Origin: Magicicada septendecula
Taxonomy: Eukaryota; Arthropoda; Insecta; Hemiptera; Cicadidae
Assembly: GCA_034769895.1 (NCBI GenBank)
Contig: CM068370.1
Coordinates: forward strand, 41,516,844-41,580,843
Direction of reading: 5' to 3'
DNA: 64,000 nt
Position 1 is the first letter of the stretch, and each line of letters starts with the position of its first letter. A program made the position numbers and the translations under genes. Below, piece by piece: positions 23,588 through 34,886 of the stretch. The notes below the pieces were generated by a model. It was not told the origin of the DNA. It saw only the letters and a list, made by a program, of their open reading frames with translations, and searched no databases.

Positions 23588-24595
23588 AAAGCTGTTAATA
23601 GTTGAGAATGGTAATACATTGTTCTTTTATCTGTGCTTATATATATTTATTCTTTATTATTGTGCTATGCTCAGTAAAGCCTAGTTAGTAACCACTAATA
23701 TCTACGAAAAGACGGGAAATCTGATGTCGAAGTAGACAGCGTTTATGTCGCCATCTTCACGTGACAGGAATTAAATATTGTTGTACCATGTTTATTAAGA
23801 AAAGTGCAAGTCTGAATTTGAACGTGCATTTCAACGTAAACTACTACACAACTACTAACTGCACATACTACTAATTGCACAACAATGTAAACGTATTTAC
23901 TGCCCAAAATAATTGGTATGTATTGACACATGTTTCAGAGCATATTTTAAGGAATTTGCACTAGGCGGCACTAAACCAACCAATGTATATATTTATTTAT
24001 TTATATACATTGTAGTTATTTATTTAATGTATATATATTTATGTTTTTTATATAATATTGAAAATTATGTAATTTGAATTTAACTTGACCATGATCATGT
24101 TCATGTTACAGTTACTCATGAAATTAACTGTAAAAATAGACACAAGTGCTTTAAACATTAAGGAAAAACCCAACTCATAAACACTCAAATGGAGTCATTA
24201 TAAATAATTATGTAATATTCAATAAGTACATTACAGTGTGATGTCCACATTACTACTACATGGAGACCTGTTACAAATTCAAAGCCTTTATCACCGGTCT
24301 ACCCCGCCCTCCGCCATCATCACGTGAGTGATGTCACTCATGCATTCCTTAGCTTTGGGTTTGGGCCGCTGTACACTCGAAGCAAAAAATAAGCCCCAAA
24401 TTCGCACACTGTACAGACAATGCTGAACGCTAATATACGCAAATGCAAACGCGCCTTCTTGATTTGCTGATTTCTCCCCTTTTTTCTCACTTTTTGACAC
24501 CGGCACTAATACCTGCCACTAGTGCCGCCTAGTTTATTACTTAAAATAGGCTCTGACATGTTTGAAGTAAAATAATAATATATCGATGTACTTAC
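23588..24595. other. intron, nothing recognised
   Basis: AT-rich with TATTTAT-type simple runs around 23990-24060. No gene or repeat assigned. Confidence 0.35.
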
Positions 24596-24691
24596 ACTGC
24601 AGAACAAATGGAATCGATGAAAGTGGGCACCATCATGGCCGCGAGTCCGATGCCGTGGATCACCAGTCCGAACACGCACAGCTTTATTGTC
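24596..24691 (-). CDS. SLC18B1: SLC18B1-like MFS transporter, exon (TM9 region)
   Basis: The acceptor TTTGCAG and the donor GTAAGT flank 96 bp. The exon enters with one base completing the Thr codon begun in 28502-28692 and leaves with GT of a Val codon completed at 17132. It encodes TIKLCVFGLVIHGIGLAAMM and VPTFIDSICSA, a membrane helix followed by the MVPTF-D motif that precedes the STYG-SGLW helix in this family. No damage seen. Confidence 0.93.
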
Positions 24692-24935
24692 CTGCAAACA
24701 GTTGTCATTAAGGTTTTTACGTTTTCCATAAAACTAATATAAGCTACTTCATTTTTATTTAAATAGCTAATTTCACTCCTTCGCTTAGTCTGGTTTGTTC
24801 AACAAATTAACGCGCTTTCTATTGTTTTACTAAAATTCAAACACATTTTGCTACAGTATATTTCTTGATGTAAGTATATAGTATATTTAATATTTATAAT
24901 AACTTTACCTCAAGATGTTCTTTCCTTATTTGGAA

Positions 24936-24972
24936 CATGTTTCGGGACAATTAGTGTTCCCATCCTCAGCCT
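24936..24972 (-). ncRNA. hammerhead-like motif i
   Basis: Minus strand: CTGAGGA (24969-24963), stem GGGAACA...TGTCCC, then GAAAC (24943-24939). Confidence 0.45.
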
Positions 24973-25349
24973 TCCTAATTTTGAATCTTGTGGAGTACTT
25001 GTGTGTCGGTTGGCTGTTGCTGTTGTAGTTTCCTGATGGTCTTTGGCAATTTAAATTGGTATTATTGTTTGTGATTGCGGTGTATATATTAGTATTTTGT
25101 GAAGCCTATTTTCGATGTTGAGTGCTTTGAAAATTGTGTCATGTTTTGTACTGAATTGTATTTGTTCAGGTGTTAGTTTGTTTTGTGTTTGTATATTTGT
25201 AAATTTTCCCAAATGTTCATTATGGTGCCTTTGTATGGTATGTGTTTTATTAGTGTCATGTTGGTTATGCCTAGGAATTCATGTCCAGTGTTTATTGCAT
25301 ATATAAATCTAATTTGGTCACACATGCAATAAACACTGGACATGAATGA

Positions 25350-25387
25350 AGGCTGAGGATGGGAACACTAATTGTCCCGAAACATGT
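25350..25387 (+). ncRNA. hammerhead-like motif j
   Basis: Mirror of motif i: CTGAGGA (25353-25359), GGGAACACTAATTGTCCC, GAAAC (25379-25383). Confidence 0.45.
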
Positions 25388-25579
25388 TCCAAATAAGGAA
25401 AAAACATCTTGAAGTAAAGTTATTATAAATATTAAATTTACTAAAATTATATGTGATATTCACTACATATCGATACCGACTATCGCATAATCGAAACATC
25501 GAAAATTATTGCAGGTATGGTTACACTACAAATCACTGACTATGTGTTAAATGTGTTGTGAAGTAGTTCATTCTCTGAT

Positions 25580-26350
25580 AGTTTTAACACAGCTAAACCT
25601 GAAAATAAGTACAAAAGAGGTAGGATTGTCAATAAATGTGGATAAAACCAAAGTGATAAGTCGGACAAGGTCTACCTGACCGAGGCAAAATTTGATTTTA
25701 GAAGGAGACTGTATAGAAGCAGTAATAGGTTTCACGATAGGAGGGACGATATCTGAAGATGGGAATGAAGGGGCAGAGATAAGGAGGATAACTCTAGCCA
25801 ACAAGGCCTACTTCGCGCTTATCACCACCTTTAAGTCAAGAGTTATTCACAGGCAGACAAGAATGCGTATATACAAAACTATCATACGATCCATCCTGTG
25901 CTATGGTAGTGAAACCTGGGTATTAACACAAAGGGTAATTGAATGCCTGAAGATATTTGAATGAAGTTGTTGAGACGGATCCTGGGCTACATATATAGAC
26001 ATGGGGAATGGAGGATACGGCATATGATGAGATATATTGTAACACTTCAACGAGCCAACGGTTGAAATGTACGTAAAACGCCGGAGGAGGCTGCAATGGG
26101 CTGGGCATGTCGTAAGAATGGAGGACAAACGAACATCTAAAAGAGTCCTTATGAGTGCGGATGACAAAAGACCAAAACGCTGTCCAAGGAAAAGATAGGA
26201 AGATGCTGTCACTGTGTATGCAAGAGAGATGTTGGGAGTGTGAGGATGGAAGTCCTTTGGTACTGATAGAGTATAAAGACCTTTGGGGATACCCCGCGTT
26301 CAGGGTGCCAAATACAAATGTTCTTAATTCTACGAATGTTATTGTGTATG
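25580..26350 (+). pseudogene. LINE reverse transcriptase C-terminal fragment
   Basis: Frames with stops read GLSINVDKTKVISR, FTIGGTISEDGNEGAEIRRI and RMRIYKTIIRSILCYGSETW. Further on come LRRILGYIYRHGEWRI and, in another frame, the WAGHVVRM-like region. This is the post-palm part of an APE-type LINE RT. It is 5'-truncated and riddled with stops. Confidence 0.8.
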
Positions 26351-26359
26351 ATAACTAAG

Positions 26360-27440
26360 TATATCTGCTCGTTATCATGTCAAATCAATAATTACTGTTG
26401 GGCGCCAGAGCAGAGTAACTCAGGGTTTATTAAATAATGACTCTTTCTCGTTCAGATTCTAATAATATTCTATATTGAACCATTCATATTACAGACATGT
26501 AAACTAAATTTCTGATTCTCCACATTACACTTTCTTTATATGACATCAATTGACTTATTGGGCATCAAACTTACAATTACTTACAAAACAAAATTTAATT
26601 GAATTACTAATCTTCAGGATTACAATTACTCATAAGATAACTTGAATTACTGGTTTGCAATATTACACTTACTCATACAACATAAATATTTAATCGATAC
26701 CATGTTTAATGCACATGATAATATTTCATCAACCAATATGAATTTATTTAATATACTAACATTTGTAAGTTATTTAGCCTCTTACTTGATTCCAATTATT
26801 ACTATATCTTATTTCATTTATTACGTTTCGTTATACAGACTTAACTATATCTACATATCTACTTAGTATCCTTCCTGACATGTCATAACACATAAATCAC
26901 ATTGCTTAGGATCTGAACGAAATGTGGGATCTTTTAGAATGAGATGAGTTTAAGTTCGGTAGACATTAATTACTATGTATTGAAATTAATTGATTTATGA
27001 ATTGTTATTATGGTGTTCTGTTACTTGTTTTGCAGGATTCCTCTTAGATGACTGGTGTTTCCACATTACTCACTAACACTTCACTACACTAATAGACACA
27101 TTTGATTTATTACTTTGCTTTGCTTTTTGCACCACACGTTCGCGTTTATAACTATCGTCGCGCACATATTTATAAATATACTTCTTGCTTCGTACTTACG
27201 CGCACATAACAAATAATACTTTCTTGTCTCGTACTTCCGCGCACTGATCTATATATTCTTCATTTCACGATATTACTTATTCCCTTACTACTCTTTATCA
27301 TAAGATTCTATACATTATTTACAAGTTTGGCGTAACGTTGCCGTTATAATTACATTGGTTACGTTATTCTACTGAGTGACATAGGTTCCCCGTGTCTATG
27401 TCAAAATTTAACTTTAGACTTCCTCGAATTTTTAAAATTC
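26360..27440 (-). other. putative LTR and primer-binding site (minus strand)
   Basis: On the minus strand AATAAACCCTGAGTTACTC is followed by TGGCGCCCAAC (about 26410-26400), the start of a tRNA-Lys type primer-binding site. The upstream kilobase would then be the LTR. No gag/pol follows: LINE debris starts about 50 bp downstream. Tentative. Confidence 0.4.
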
Positions 27441-27469
27441 TTTTTAATTTTAACGCATAACGTGTTTTT

Positions 27470-27938
27470 TTAGGTTAGAAGTACAATAACTTTGTTAAAT
27501 GATTAATAAATGCATAAAAGTTAAAAACAAAACTTGTAAAGAATTTAATTCTGAGAAAAATGGTGTAAATAAAGTCAATAAAAATAAAAAAAATTCCAAT
27601 TTTGGTTAAAAACAAATGTTTGTTTTTAGGCAAAGATTTTTCTGTTTTACGTCAGATATCATGAAACTTATGGGAGATACAGTTCTGCGACCTGTTTTAT
27701 TCGATTTTTGAGGTCAAAAACCATAAGAAACAACAGAATTCGCCCCTTAATTTACCTTCCCAGAATTTCAGAAAGTCTTCATTTACCCGGGGGAACCGAA
27801 ACCCGGGCGAAATCTTTCGCTAGCCGTAACTCGCTTACAAAGCGTTTCCGGACATATGTTTATATGAAATTTTTTTCTTCTTTTACACTATAGAACCATT
27901 TCTCAAATTATTTCCCTCTCCTCCCGGGACACCCTGTA
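27470..27938 (-). mobile_element. mariner-related non-autonomous fragment
   Basis: On the minus strand it starts TACAGGGTGTCCCGGGAG and shares with 36397 onward the block TATAAACATA-GTCCG-AAACG, then AGCGAGTTACGGCT. Both copies therefore belong to one family. This copy has no transposase. Confidence 0.65.
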
Positions 27939-28501
27939 TGTCGGGGTGTAGCCTATTGTCTTTTGGAGGACACTGCCCTGCCTTTCTAACGGGACTTACG
28001 CGTTTTTTGCTGTTTTGATCATACAAAGCATTTTATGTTTTTATGACATGTAAGGTACGGACGTACATTGTATTTTTATTTTGGCCGTCGCCAGTCTGTC
28101 GGCGCATTGGGCCTCGCCATATTCATTCTTATTCTACACATTACTCCCTTACATGTATATTACAATTTCTTGTAAAAACTTATACTTATTACTACTATTT
28201 ATAATTTATTTTTATTATTTATGATTGTATATAATATGTGATTAATTAATAACTTGTAAAGTTATGTTGCAAGAGAGAGGTGGGAGGGTCAGGATAGAGG
28301 AGGCCAAGGCTCAACTTCTGGCTGTAACGCCGGATAGAGAGGAGTTTTAATACTGACAAATTTATAATCTTATGTAAATAGAAATATGTCCTAGTGTAGG
28401 TCTAAATACAAACACAAATAGTATCAGTAGGTCTAAATTGTTGGTTTCTCGTTTAAATTGTCGACATTTATTCCATTTACGAGATCGCTTGTAAAACTTA
28501 C
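27939..28501. other. intron, nothing recognised
   Basis: No gene seen between the mariner fragment and the exon at 28502. Confidence 0.35.
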
Positions 28502-28692
28502 GTGGGAAGCGGCAAAAACGGAGCCGGGCCGACGATGGAGAAGCTGGTGACGATCAGGAGGGTGCCCACGCAGATGATCACCTTGGGATAGGGCCACTTG
28601 TCGCATATCCTCCCCACGATGGGGGCCACCGTCGCATAAGTTCCTCCGCTTACGATGAACGTGAGGCCTATAGCTACTGGACTCAATTTAAA
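28502..28692 (-). CDS. SLC18B1: SLC18B1-like MFS transporter, exon (TM8-9)
   Basis: The longest internal exon. Acceptor TGTGTTACAG, donor GTAAGT. It starts in phase 0 directly after HLRQ of the previous exon and ends AC, completed by G at 24691 (Thr). It encodes FKLSPVAIGLTFIVSGGTYA and TVAPIVGRICDKWPYPKVII, then CVGTLLIVTSF and VGPAPFLPLPT. The GGTYA-PIVGRICD segment is an MFS intracellular-loop motif (G-x-x-x-D-[RK]) and GPAPF-P-PT is a family hallmark. The exon is much more GC-rich than its intron surroundings. Confidence 0.96.
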
Positions 28693-28904
28693 CTGTAACA
28701 CAAACGTATTGACATGTATTACTTGTTTGAAATTAACAAAATATCGGTATAGAGAACCATACATGACTTCCATGTTCTAGGAGTTATATTTACAATCATT
28801 TTAAAAATGAAATATTTCCATAGAAACTATTTCTTTTTTCAGCCTTGACCACAGTACTGTGGTTACTAACGCACTTCACCACCTCACGTTAGCGCACTCG
28901 ATTT

Positions 28905-29000
28905 TCATTGATGATGGTAGTCGACGGCACTGCCTAAACGTCTGGTTTGCAGAAAACATTGGGCCACGGCCAAACAGCCCGGGAAGGAATTTTAACAAGA
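28905..29000 (+). ncRNA. decayed PLE terminal repeat with hammerhead-like motif l
   Basis: TTGATGATGG (28908) ... GGCACTGCCTAAACGTCTGG aligns with motif k; the continuation GGGCCACGGCCAAACAGCCC matches the foldback at 21682. The core is damaged in both halves, so no activity is expected. Confidence 0.3.
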
Positions 29001-29549
29001 AACTACTACTTTGTTGCCGATAACGTAGTACACATATATACAAAATTATCCCCTCTTCCTTCAACTATCATTTTCGTTTATATAAAATTACCCCTTCCCC
29101 TTCAACTACCCTTTTCGTGTATAGATATTTCATCTACCTTTCTAGAGTCGATTACTATGACCTTCTCTTCGGGATACTTTACTCAAAATTAAGCACTTTA
29201 CTCTTGTTAAAACATAAAACGTTCCAGGTAAACTATCCCTTCCACTTAACCGATCTCACCAAAATAAATAGGCCTTGAGTCCTCTACAATTCAGGCACAT
29301 GTGCAAAATGTTATTTGATTCTGTTTGAATTTGCGGCAGTTATCGTTGGCAATAGAAAAAAAATCTACACACAGACAGACACACACACACAGGCACTTTT
29401 CAGAAAATGACTTTTCTTTATGTTTTGAGGGTAGTACGATCAGAATCAGCCCTTATCTCGAACACAATTTTTTCCCCACACCATACTTCCATTTCCTTAT
29501 GGAACATGGAAGTAAAAAGAGAAATTAAAACATATATTTGTTGTAGTTG

Positions 29550-29640
29550 GAAACACTATTTGCCGGTCTGTTAGGCCGTGGTCTACTGTTAGTGTTGACA
29601 GACGTTTCGGCCTCACCATCGGGGCCCATCATCAGTGTCG
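29550..29640 (-). mobile_element. PLE terminal repeat fragment
   Basis: The block GCCGTGGTCTACTG and then GACGTTTCGGCC belongs to the same terminal-repeat family as 21682-21784. It carries the best hammerhead core in the window. Confidence 0.6.
29600..29640 (-). ncRNA. hammerhead-like motif k (exact core)
   Basis: Minus strand: CTGATGA (29635-29629), GGCC...GGCC stem II, then GAAAC (29608-29604). Both invariant boxes are exact. Downstream, CTGT...ACAG followed by AGAC could close a stem III with the preceding GTCT. Candidate self-cleaving RNA. Confidence 0.55.
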
Positions 29641-30026
29641 GAAACAACTGGCTCGTTGGCCGCTAATTCACTCCCATGATGAGGTAGAGAACATGAGACC
29701 ATGAAAAACTGTCTGTAGTAGACGTTTGAAGTGTGGCGATAATGTCGCATTCCTTCGCGCTCTATATGAAAGTGTCCATCCATACATTTCTACTATATTT
29801 ATGGATTCAGACAACGATTTCTGATTTTTTTTTACGCCCCAGTCTATAGAAAATTAAAAAAACAAATTGACTGCCTGTAACGTATGAACGACAAGATAGC
29901 TTTTCGATTTTGTTTTCTTTTGTCGTTTTCCAACCAAAGAATAAAGTTACACTCCAACTCGTTCCGTACGGGGAGGGGGACGACAATGACAGGTCACGGA
30001 TATCGTCAAACACAAAGGATACTGAC

Positions 30027-30118
30027 CTGTCTCAGATGCGGTTCTAGCGTCGCTGAGTAATACCCCATGCTGATAGAAGTCGCTACTACGCTGATCGAGT
30101 TTAATAATACTGATGGAA
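30027..30118 (-). CDS. SLC18B1: SLC18B1-like MFS transporter, exon (TM7)
   Basis: 92 bp between a TCTAAAAG acceptor and a GTCAGT donor. Its first two bases (TT) complete a Val codon started in 41580-41697. It encodes PSVLLNSISVVATSISMGYY and SATLEPHLRQ. ATLEPHLR is the classic SLC18 signature at the end of TM7 and is followed in frame by FKLSP of the next exon. Confidence 0.94.
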
Positions 30119-30444
30119 CTTTTAGAATTGAAAGAAAATTGACTGCAACAGAAATAAAAAAAACAAAGCGTTAAAAGTAATGCCAGCTGTGTGATCTGTT
30201 TGTATAAATAGTAAGCATAGGCCTAACTGTCGGTTGAATAACTGACATGAATACATGAAAAGAACAATCCCAGTGATTAGTTTTCTAAAACAAAAAAATT
30301 TACAGGCATTGCACAAATGCAATGCATAGAGAAGGGTATTGAAAATGCTTCAATAAACCTAAAAAATATATATATTTATTTTTCTTCATTTACCAATGTA
30401 CAGATTATAGTTAAATGTAGTCGCATTCATAAGCGCGCGCGCAT

Positions 30445-31440
30445 TCACCAATCATCCATGTTGATTTTGCGATTTTCCTCAGGCTGTTCATCACATTCCT
30501 CTTCCGAAGTCGTCTCATCCTCTTGGACTGTAAGTCGCGACAATACTTTACAAGGTCCTGCTTTATTAATCTTGTCCATTCGTTCAAACTTATCAAAGAC
30601 TAGCGTCTCGACGAACATATCTAGAGTGATCCCCGATTATGTTAACTTAAAACCAGCAACTGTCAATAAGAGAACCGAATGCATATAAGCAGAAGTCTTG
30701 ATTTCCTTCCATTTGCCGCAAGTTAATGTTTGTTGGTTCTTAATTTTATACAAAGGCGCTGTAATTTTACTTGGTGTTCAGAACGAATTATACAATCTTA
30801 CTCCAAATACTGCAGGCGTAATTCGATCATTCTTACCAATTTTATCGGCCGTTAATATTTTCGCTTTCATATTCTGAACTAACTTTGCAAAATCATGCAA
30901 TTTATAGCGGTCAACGGCATCAATAAAGGCATATATATTGGCTATATATTTCATATTGGTAACAAACGTTTCGATAAACGCTTCCATCAACTCTTTGCTC
31001 TGTTGATTCCACCAATATTTGACAGTCGGTAACAACATATTCACACGATGTTTGGCTTGAAGATGATCTAAATCTTGTATTACGTTTCTGGAGGTGAAAT
31101 TTTCAGAATCGTTGATAAACAACCCGTACGCGTTAGTAGTTAGCAGTAGATGAGGCGCCTCCTTATATTGGAATTGAACGAAATGCTGGCGAACAATCGC
31201 TTTTTTCGTCAACTTAAGATGAGTTTCTTTCAGTTTGTCGACAGTACTAATACAGATCTTATCCTTGCACGTATTAGTAAAATCATCATAGATATCTTTT
31301 AGATTTGTTGCTGTAAAGAAAGAATCTTTACCATCATTAGGACGTAACGTATATTCGCATGGTTCGACGATCGAAGTTGATACTCGAGGTTCGTCATCAT
31401 CATCTGATTGATCAGCACTAACAAAACGACTTAAAGACAC
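30445..31440 (-). pseudogene. unidentified ORF with acidic C-tail, two nonsense codons
   Basis: A single frame runs from a GTG (probably a mutated ATG; MSLSRFVSADQSDDDDEPR) to TGA at 30445. It is broken only by TGA at 30778 and TAA at about 30637. The source protein would have been about 330 residues. It has an acidic N-terminal patch, a mixed alpha/beta-looking middle (RQHFVQFQYKEAPHLLLTTN, TVKYWWNQQSKELMEAF) and a strongly acidic end (ETTSEEECDEQPEE). The end lies after a block TLTCGKWKEIKTSAYMHSVL. I do not recognise the family. An acidic tail is common in single-stranded-DNA-binding proteins of viruses and replicons, so that is one guess. It directly follows the Helitron Rep fragment in the same orientation. 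Confidence 0.6.
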
Positions 31441-31470
31441 GATGGATAATTTGTTTGTTGATTCACAACA

Positions 31471-33568
31471 CTAATTATACTCGGGAAAAACACAATGCGT
31501 CTGTAAATTTCGTTCGCTTTTCAATTTTGAACTATCGACTGTGCTTATTTGATCGATTAACGATGTAATGGTGGTTAAATCGTCATTATCTGTGATATTT
31601 TTACACGTTGGTGCATTATTTAACCATAGTAACATATGCCAATGAGGGCTACCTCTATGTTGGAATTCGATGCGCTTGAAATAATCAACTACGTAATGAT
31701 CTCCGAACACGCCATTTGGTTTTTTAAACGCGTTAATAAAGGTCGACACCAATTTCTCGGAACACAAGCAGCACAAAACTGGATCATTGTTTACCAGTTC
31801 TGCTCGATTTGTGCTCGACATGCCGTCAAATATCGCTGGATCTATCGGCACGTCTACTGGTATATCTTCTTGAAAGCGATAAATAGATTCTAAGAGATGA
31901 GGCCAATGTATTTCTGAAGCGCTCAATGTGAGAAATATGGTAGGTTTGCCTAATTGTCGCATCATACTGAATAATCCCACTTTACGCTGATGCCAATATT
32001 GGATTGAGTTCGGTATGTTTCTCATGAACGCTTCATTTTTTAGCAGCAAGCTCTTAACAAACTCGGTATCTTCCAGATCTCGTCTTGATACGCTGTTGAT
32101 TTGATTATTATTTGCTCGAAACGCTAAGTTTACATTCGCTATGATTCTCAAACGCAGCACTTTAGCAGCCATATACAAGATATGATCAGATTTGACACCT
32201 CTCCGATCCCGTCTACGTATTTCGCTACTAGCTATCATGAATGGTGTGGCTCGACAAGTAAACCGCTGTTTCACACCATAATATATCGCTGGGAATCTTC
32301 TGCATCTTCATCGAATGCGAGCGATAATGGTTGATTATTTTGTCCAGGGGCTAGATGTAAAATCATATCTTCACACTAGAATAAGGTATGCTGCTGCAAT
32401 TTGATGTACTCTTCGCCAGTTACATCTCGCTGTATGCTTGTTAATTTGCTATTAGATTGATTTATGCGAGACAATAAGTCTTTCCATTATACTTGCTGTC
32501 GTTCTTGATCCTCGTCTTCATCCTCACTAGACGCACTGCTTTCATTTTCAGGCTCATTATTGAAGAACTTGTCATTAATCGTGATGTTATAATATCTGAA
32601 TAGCTCAGTCGTCAACAGATGCCTTAACCAGAGCTTTAATTTACTTTTAGAAACCAGTCCTCGCATATAAGAATTTTTATTGATTATGTGCTTCTTAAGA
32701 CAAACGTTAAACGCTAAATTGTCATTCAACATGCGAGGCAATTGCATAGTAGTGGTATCAAGATTTATCGGTACGTTTATGACTTGTCCAATTATACGTT
32801 TAGCGCAAGCAAAGTATGATATGTTACGAATGTGCATGAATGGAAGGCGCGGCGATATTAAACGTTCCTCTATTGGCGTTAGTTCACGTAAATTCTCTGG
32901 TATTTGTGGGTACTTAAAGCCGTTGATTGTCGCATAAGGTGGCAACCTGTACTTCTTTAGGCATCTGTAGCAATTGTGGCATACTTTGGATTTGTCAAGA
33001 ATATTATAACCATGTTTATTAAGTATTTCTATAACGTCTGCGTGTCCAGTAACGTTTTTTTTATGCTTTTAGTCCACCAAATTCGTTCACAAACAAAGCA
33101 GTAGTCGTTCAAATTGTCATTATAAAAGTGCGTTTCGATATATCTTGCTAAATTACTCACTTGCTTCTCTTCACATTCTTCCTGTTCATTGCTCATCATC
33201 TTTGCTTCTTTCTTACGTTCTCGATAGCGTTTTTGATTTTCTCGTTTTCGTTGCAGACGTTCAGATTCAGTTAGTGGAGTTCTGACCAAACCTTCCTGTT
33301 CATTGCTCTTCATCTTTGCTTCTTTCTTACGTTCTCGATAGCGTTTTTGATTTTCTCGTTTTTGTTGCAGACGTTCAGATTCAGTTAGTGGAGTTTTGAC
33401 CAAACATTGCTCAATTTTCTGTACTTTTTGCTTCTTTTTCCACTCTCGGCAATATTCGAGCTTTCGTTTTCGACGTTCTGCTTCCAATTATAGCTTTTCC
33501 GCCAAATTAGTTCCTTCTACACTCGAATCGGTGGAAGTCTGAGCCGTACTCGCTTCCTCCTGATCCAT
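31471..33568 (-). pseudogene. Helitron Rep-type protein, N-terminal two thirds, broken
   Basis: The probable start is ATG at 33568 (MDQEEASTAQTSTDSSVEG), followed by a TAA at about 33490. Next come a basic region with a tandem duplication of ESERLQ-KRENQKRYRERKKE and a Cys motif YCFVCERIWW. A DUF6570-like block follows (ISPRLPFMHIRNI, 32945-32487), then stops near 32487 and 32375 and a frameshift near 32275. The Helitron_like_N domain (32274-31471) ends with the HUH nuclease motif EFQHRGSPHWHMLLWL, whose HWH would bind the metal. The catalytic tyrosines and the Pif1 helicase are absent: similarity ends near LQTH, about 31490. Rolling-circle transposition protein, dead here. Confidence 0.88.
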
Positions 33569-33963
33569 CGCTCCGTAATAAATTCTTGTCTGATGTACTA
33601 CCTTAAGATAAATTTAAGGGGATATGGCACTGAAACTCACCAAAAAATTCAAAATTTTCTACGTTACTGACAAAAAAGAAGTAGTTTCTGTGGAAACTTA
33701 CCGGTTCCCATTTTCGATCACACACCAGCGATCGGCCGCAAATGTGCGAAACGTCCTTATAAACATTTTCAATGTTAAAACCCTCTGTTCAACAGTCCTT
33801 TAAGGGCAAAGGCATCCGCGCGGCTTTTTTGTGTTAAATGTGACGGTTGCATGGCTAGTATAACGCGCCGCCAGCCGCTAGTTGCGGTATTCACACCCAG
33901 GAGGCGCCGCTGTTTTCTCAGGCGGCTACTCAGTTCTGCCTCACGACGCTGAATGATTAGTTC
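33569..33963. other. intron / Helitron upstream region
   Basis: No ORF. It may contain the 5' part of the Helitron; no TC terminus was identified. Confidence 0.3.
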
Positions 33964-34878
33964 TAGAGGTGTGCTAAACTAGTATTTGAAAATAACAGGT
34001 ACGAACGAAACCGTTCCAAAAAATAACACGTACAAATACATGTTATTATATATCTATTATACATATACTTGTATTATATAATTTGTTATAAGAAATAAAT
34101 TGAAACTAAAGTACTAACAGTGTTACTTTACACTGTGACTTTATTAATCTGTTACTGTTTAAAAGAAAATAAGGAACAAGAGAATTTATAGGCCTATCTT
34201 CCTTTGAGAATACTAATTTAAGTTTTCACTAGGAGTCAACAAACTGTCATAGATTTAATATTATATTATTGATTCCATTTTGGTTAGACAAATCAGTTGC
34301 GAAACGCAGGCAATGAAATTTAGACTGCACGTAATAGCATAAGAAATAATGTCAAAAAATGTACGTGAAATGTGCAGTGAAGTTAAAATCATCTCCGAAA
34401 TCAAATTAAGAAAAAGTACTATATCAGCCACTCTGTAGGTTATAACACAATATAATTCGCTTTTTCAAAATTTACCAAGTTAGCGACTAGTAGAATATAT
34501 AATTTGTTATTATAATCTGTATTATATATCTGCATAACTCACGAGAGTAAATTTAACATGAGTATGAATCTTTTCATTTATTAAAAACAACTTTGTCTCT
34601 TTGGCATAGAGATATTCTGAACCTTGCTGTTTTGCTTCGTTTCGTACTTGTATGGCAATCGGCACATGCGCAGAATCATCGAGTATTCAGCACTAATAAC
34701 TGTGACTTTGTACTCGAGTACTCGTTTATTCGTTAGTTTCGTAGGGGGATCCCGCGACTCGGAACCGCGAGGCCGCGAGTAATCGGAACGGGTATTTCGA
34801 CTTTACAGTCACTGTTATATCCGTTGCACAAAATAATTGTTCCAAAATACCTGTTATCGGTATGTCGGCCCACCTCTA
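33964..34878. mobile_element. hAT-type MITE, TAGAGGTG ends
   Basis: A 915-bp element starting TAGAGGTGTGC and ending with the complement of TAGAGGTGGGCCGAC. ACCTGTTAT/ATAACAGGT blocks lie inside both ends. Target duplications attagttc (33956-33963) and attagtcc (34879-34886) match 7 of 8. No ORF. Confidence 0.85.
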
Positions 34879-34886
34879 ATTAGTCC

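Larger units (their letters stand above)
24886..25436 (-). mobile_element. PLE C-terminal fragment between inverted terminal repeats
   Basis: 24886-24975 is the inverted copy of 25347-25436 (phrase GGAACATGTTTCGGGACAAT). Between them the minus strand carries remnants of the Penelope C-terminal region (TNMTLIKHIPYKGT, LQIYKHKTN). A 24-bp inverted pair (about 25277-25300 and 25324-25347) is nested inside. Both outer arms contain a hammerhead-like core. Confidence 0.8.
28693..30026. other. intron with PLE scraps
   Basis: Apart from the PLE terminal-repeat pieces near 28905-29000 and 29550-29640, no gene or repeat was recognised. Confidence 0.35.

Noticed and set aside
30445..31440. Reading the acidic-tailed ORF as the missing Helitron helicase
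   Set aside because: No Walker A (GxxGxGKT) or other Pif1 helicase motif is present anywhere in it.
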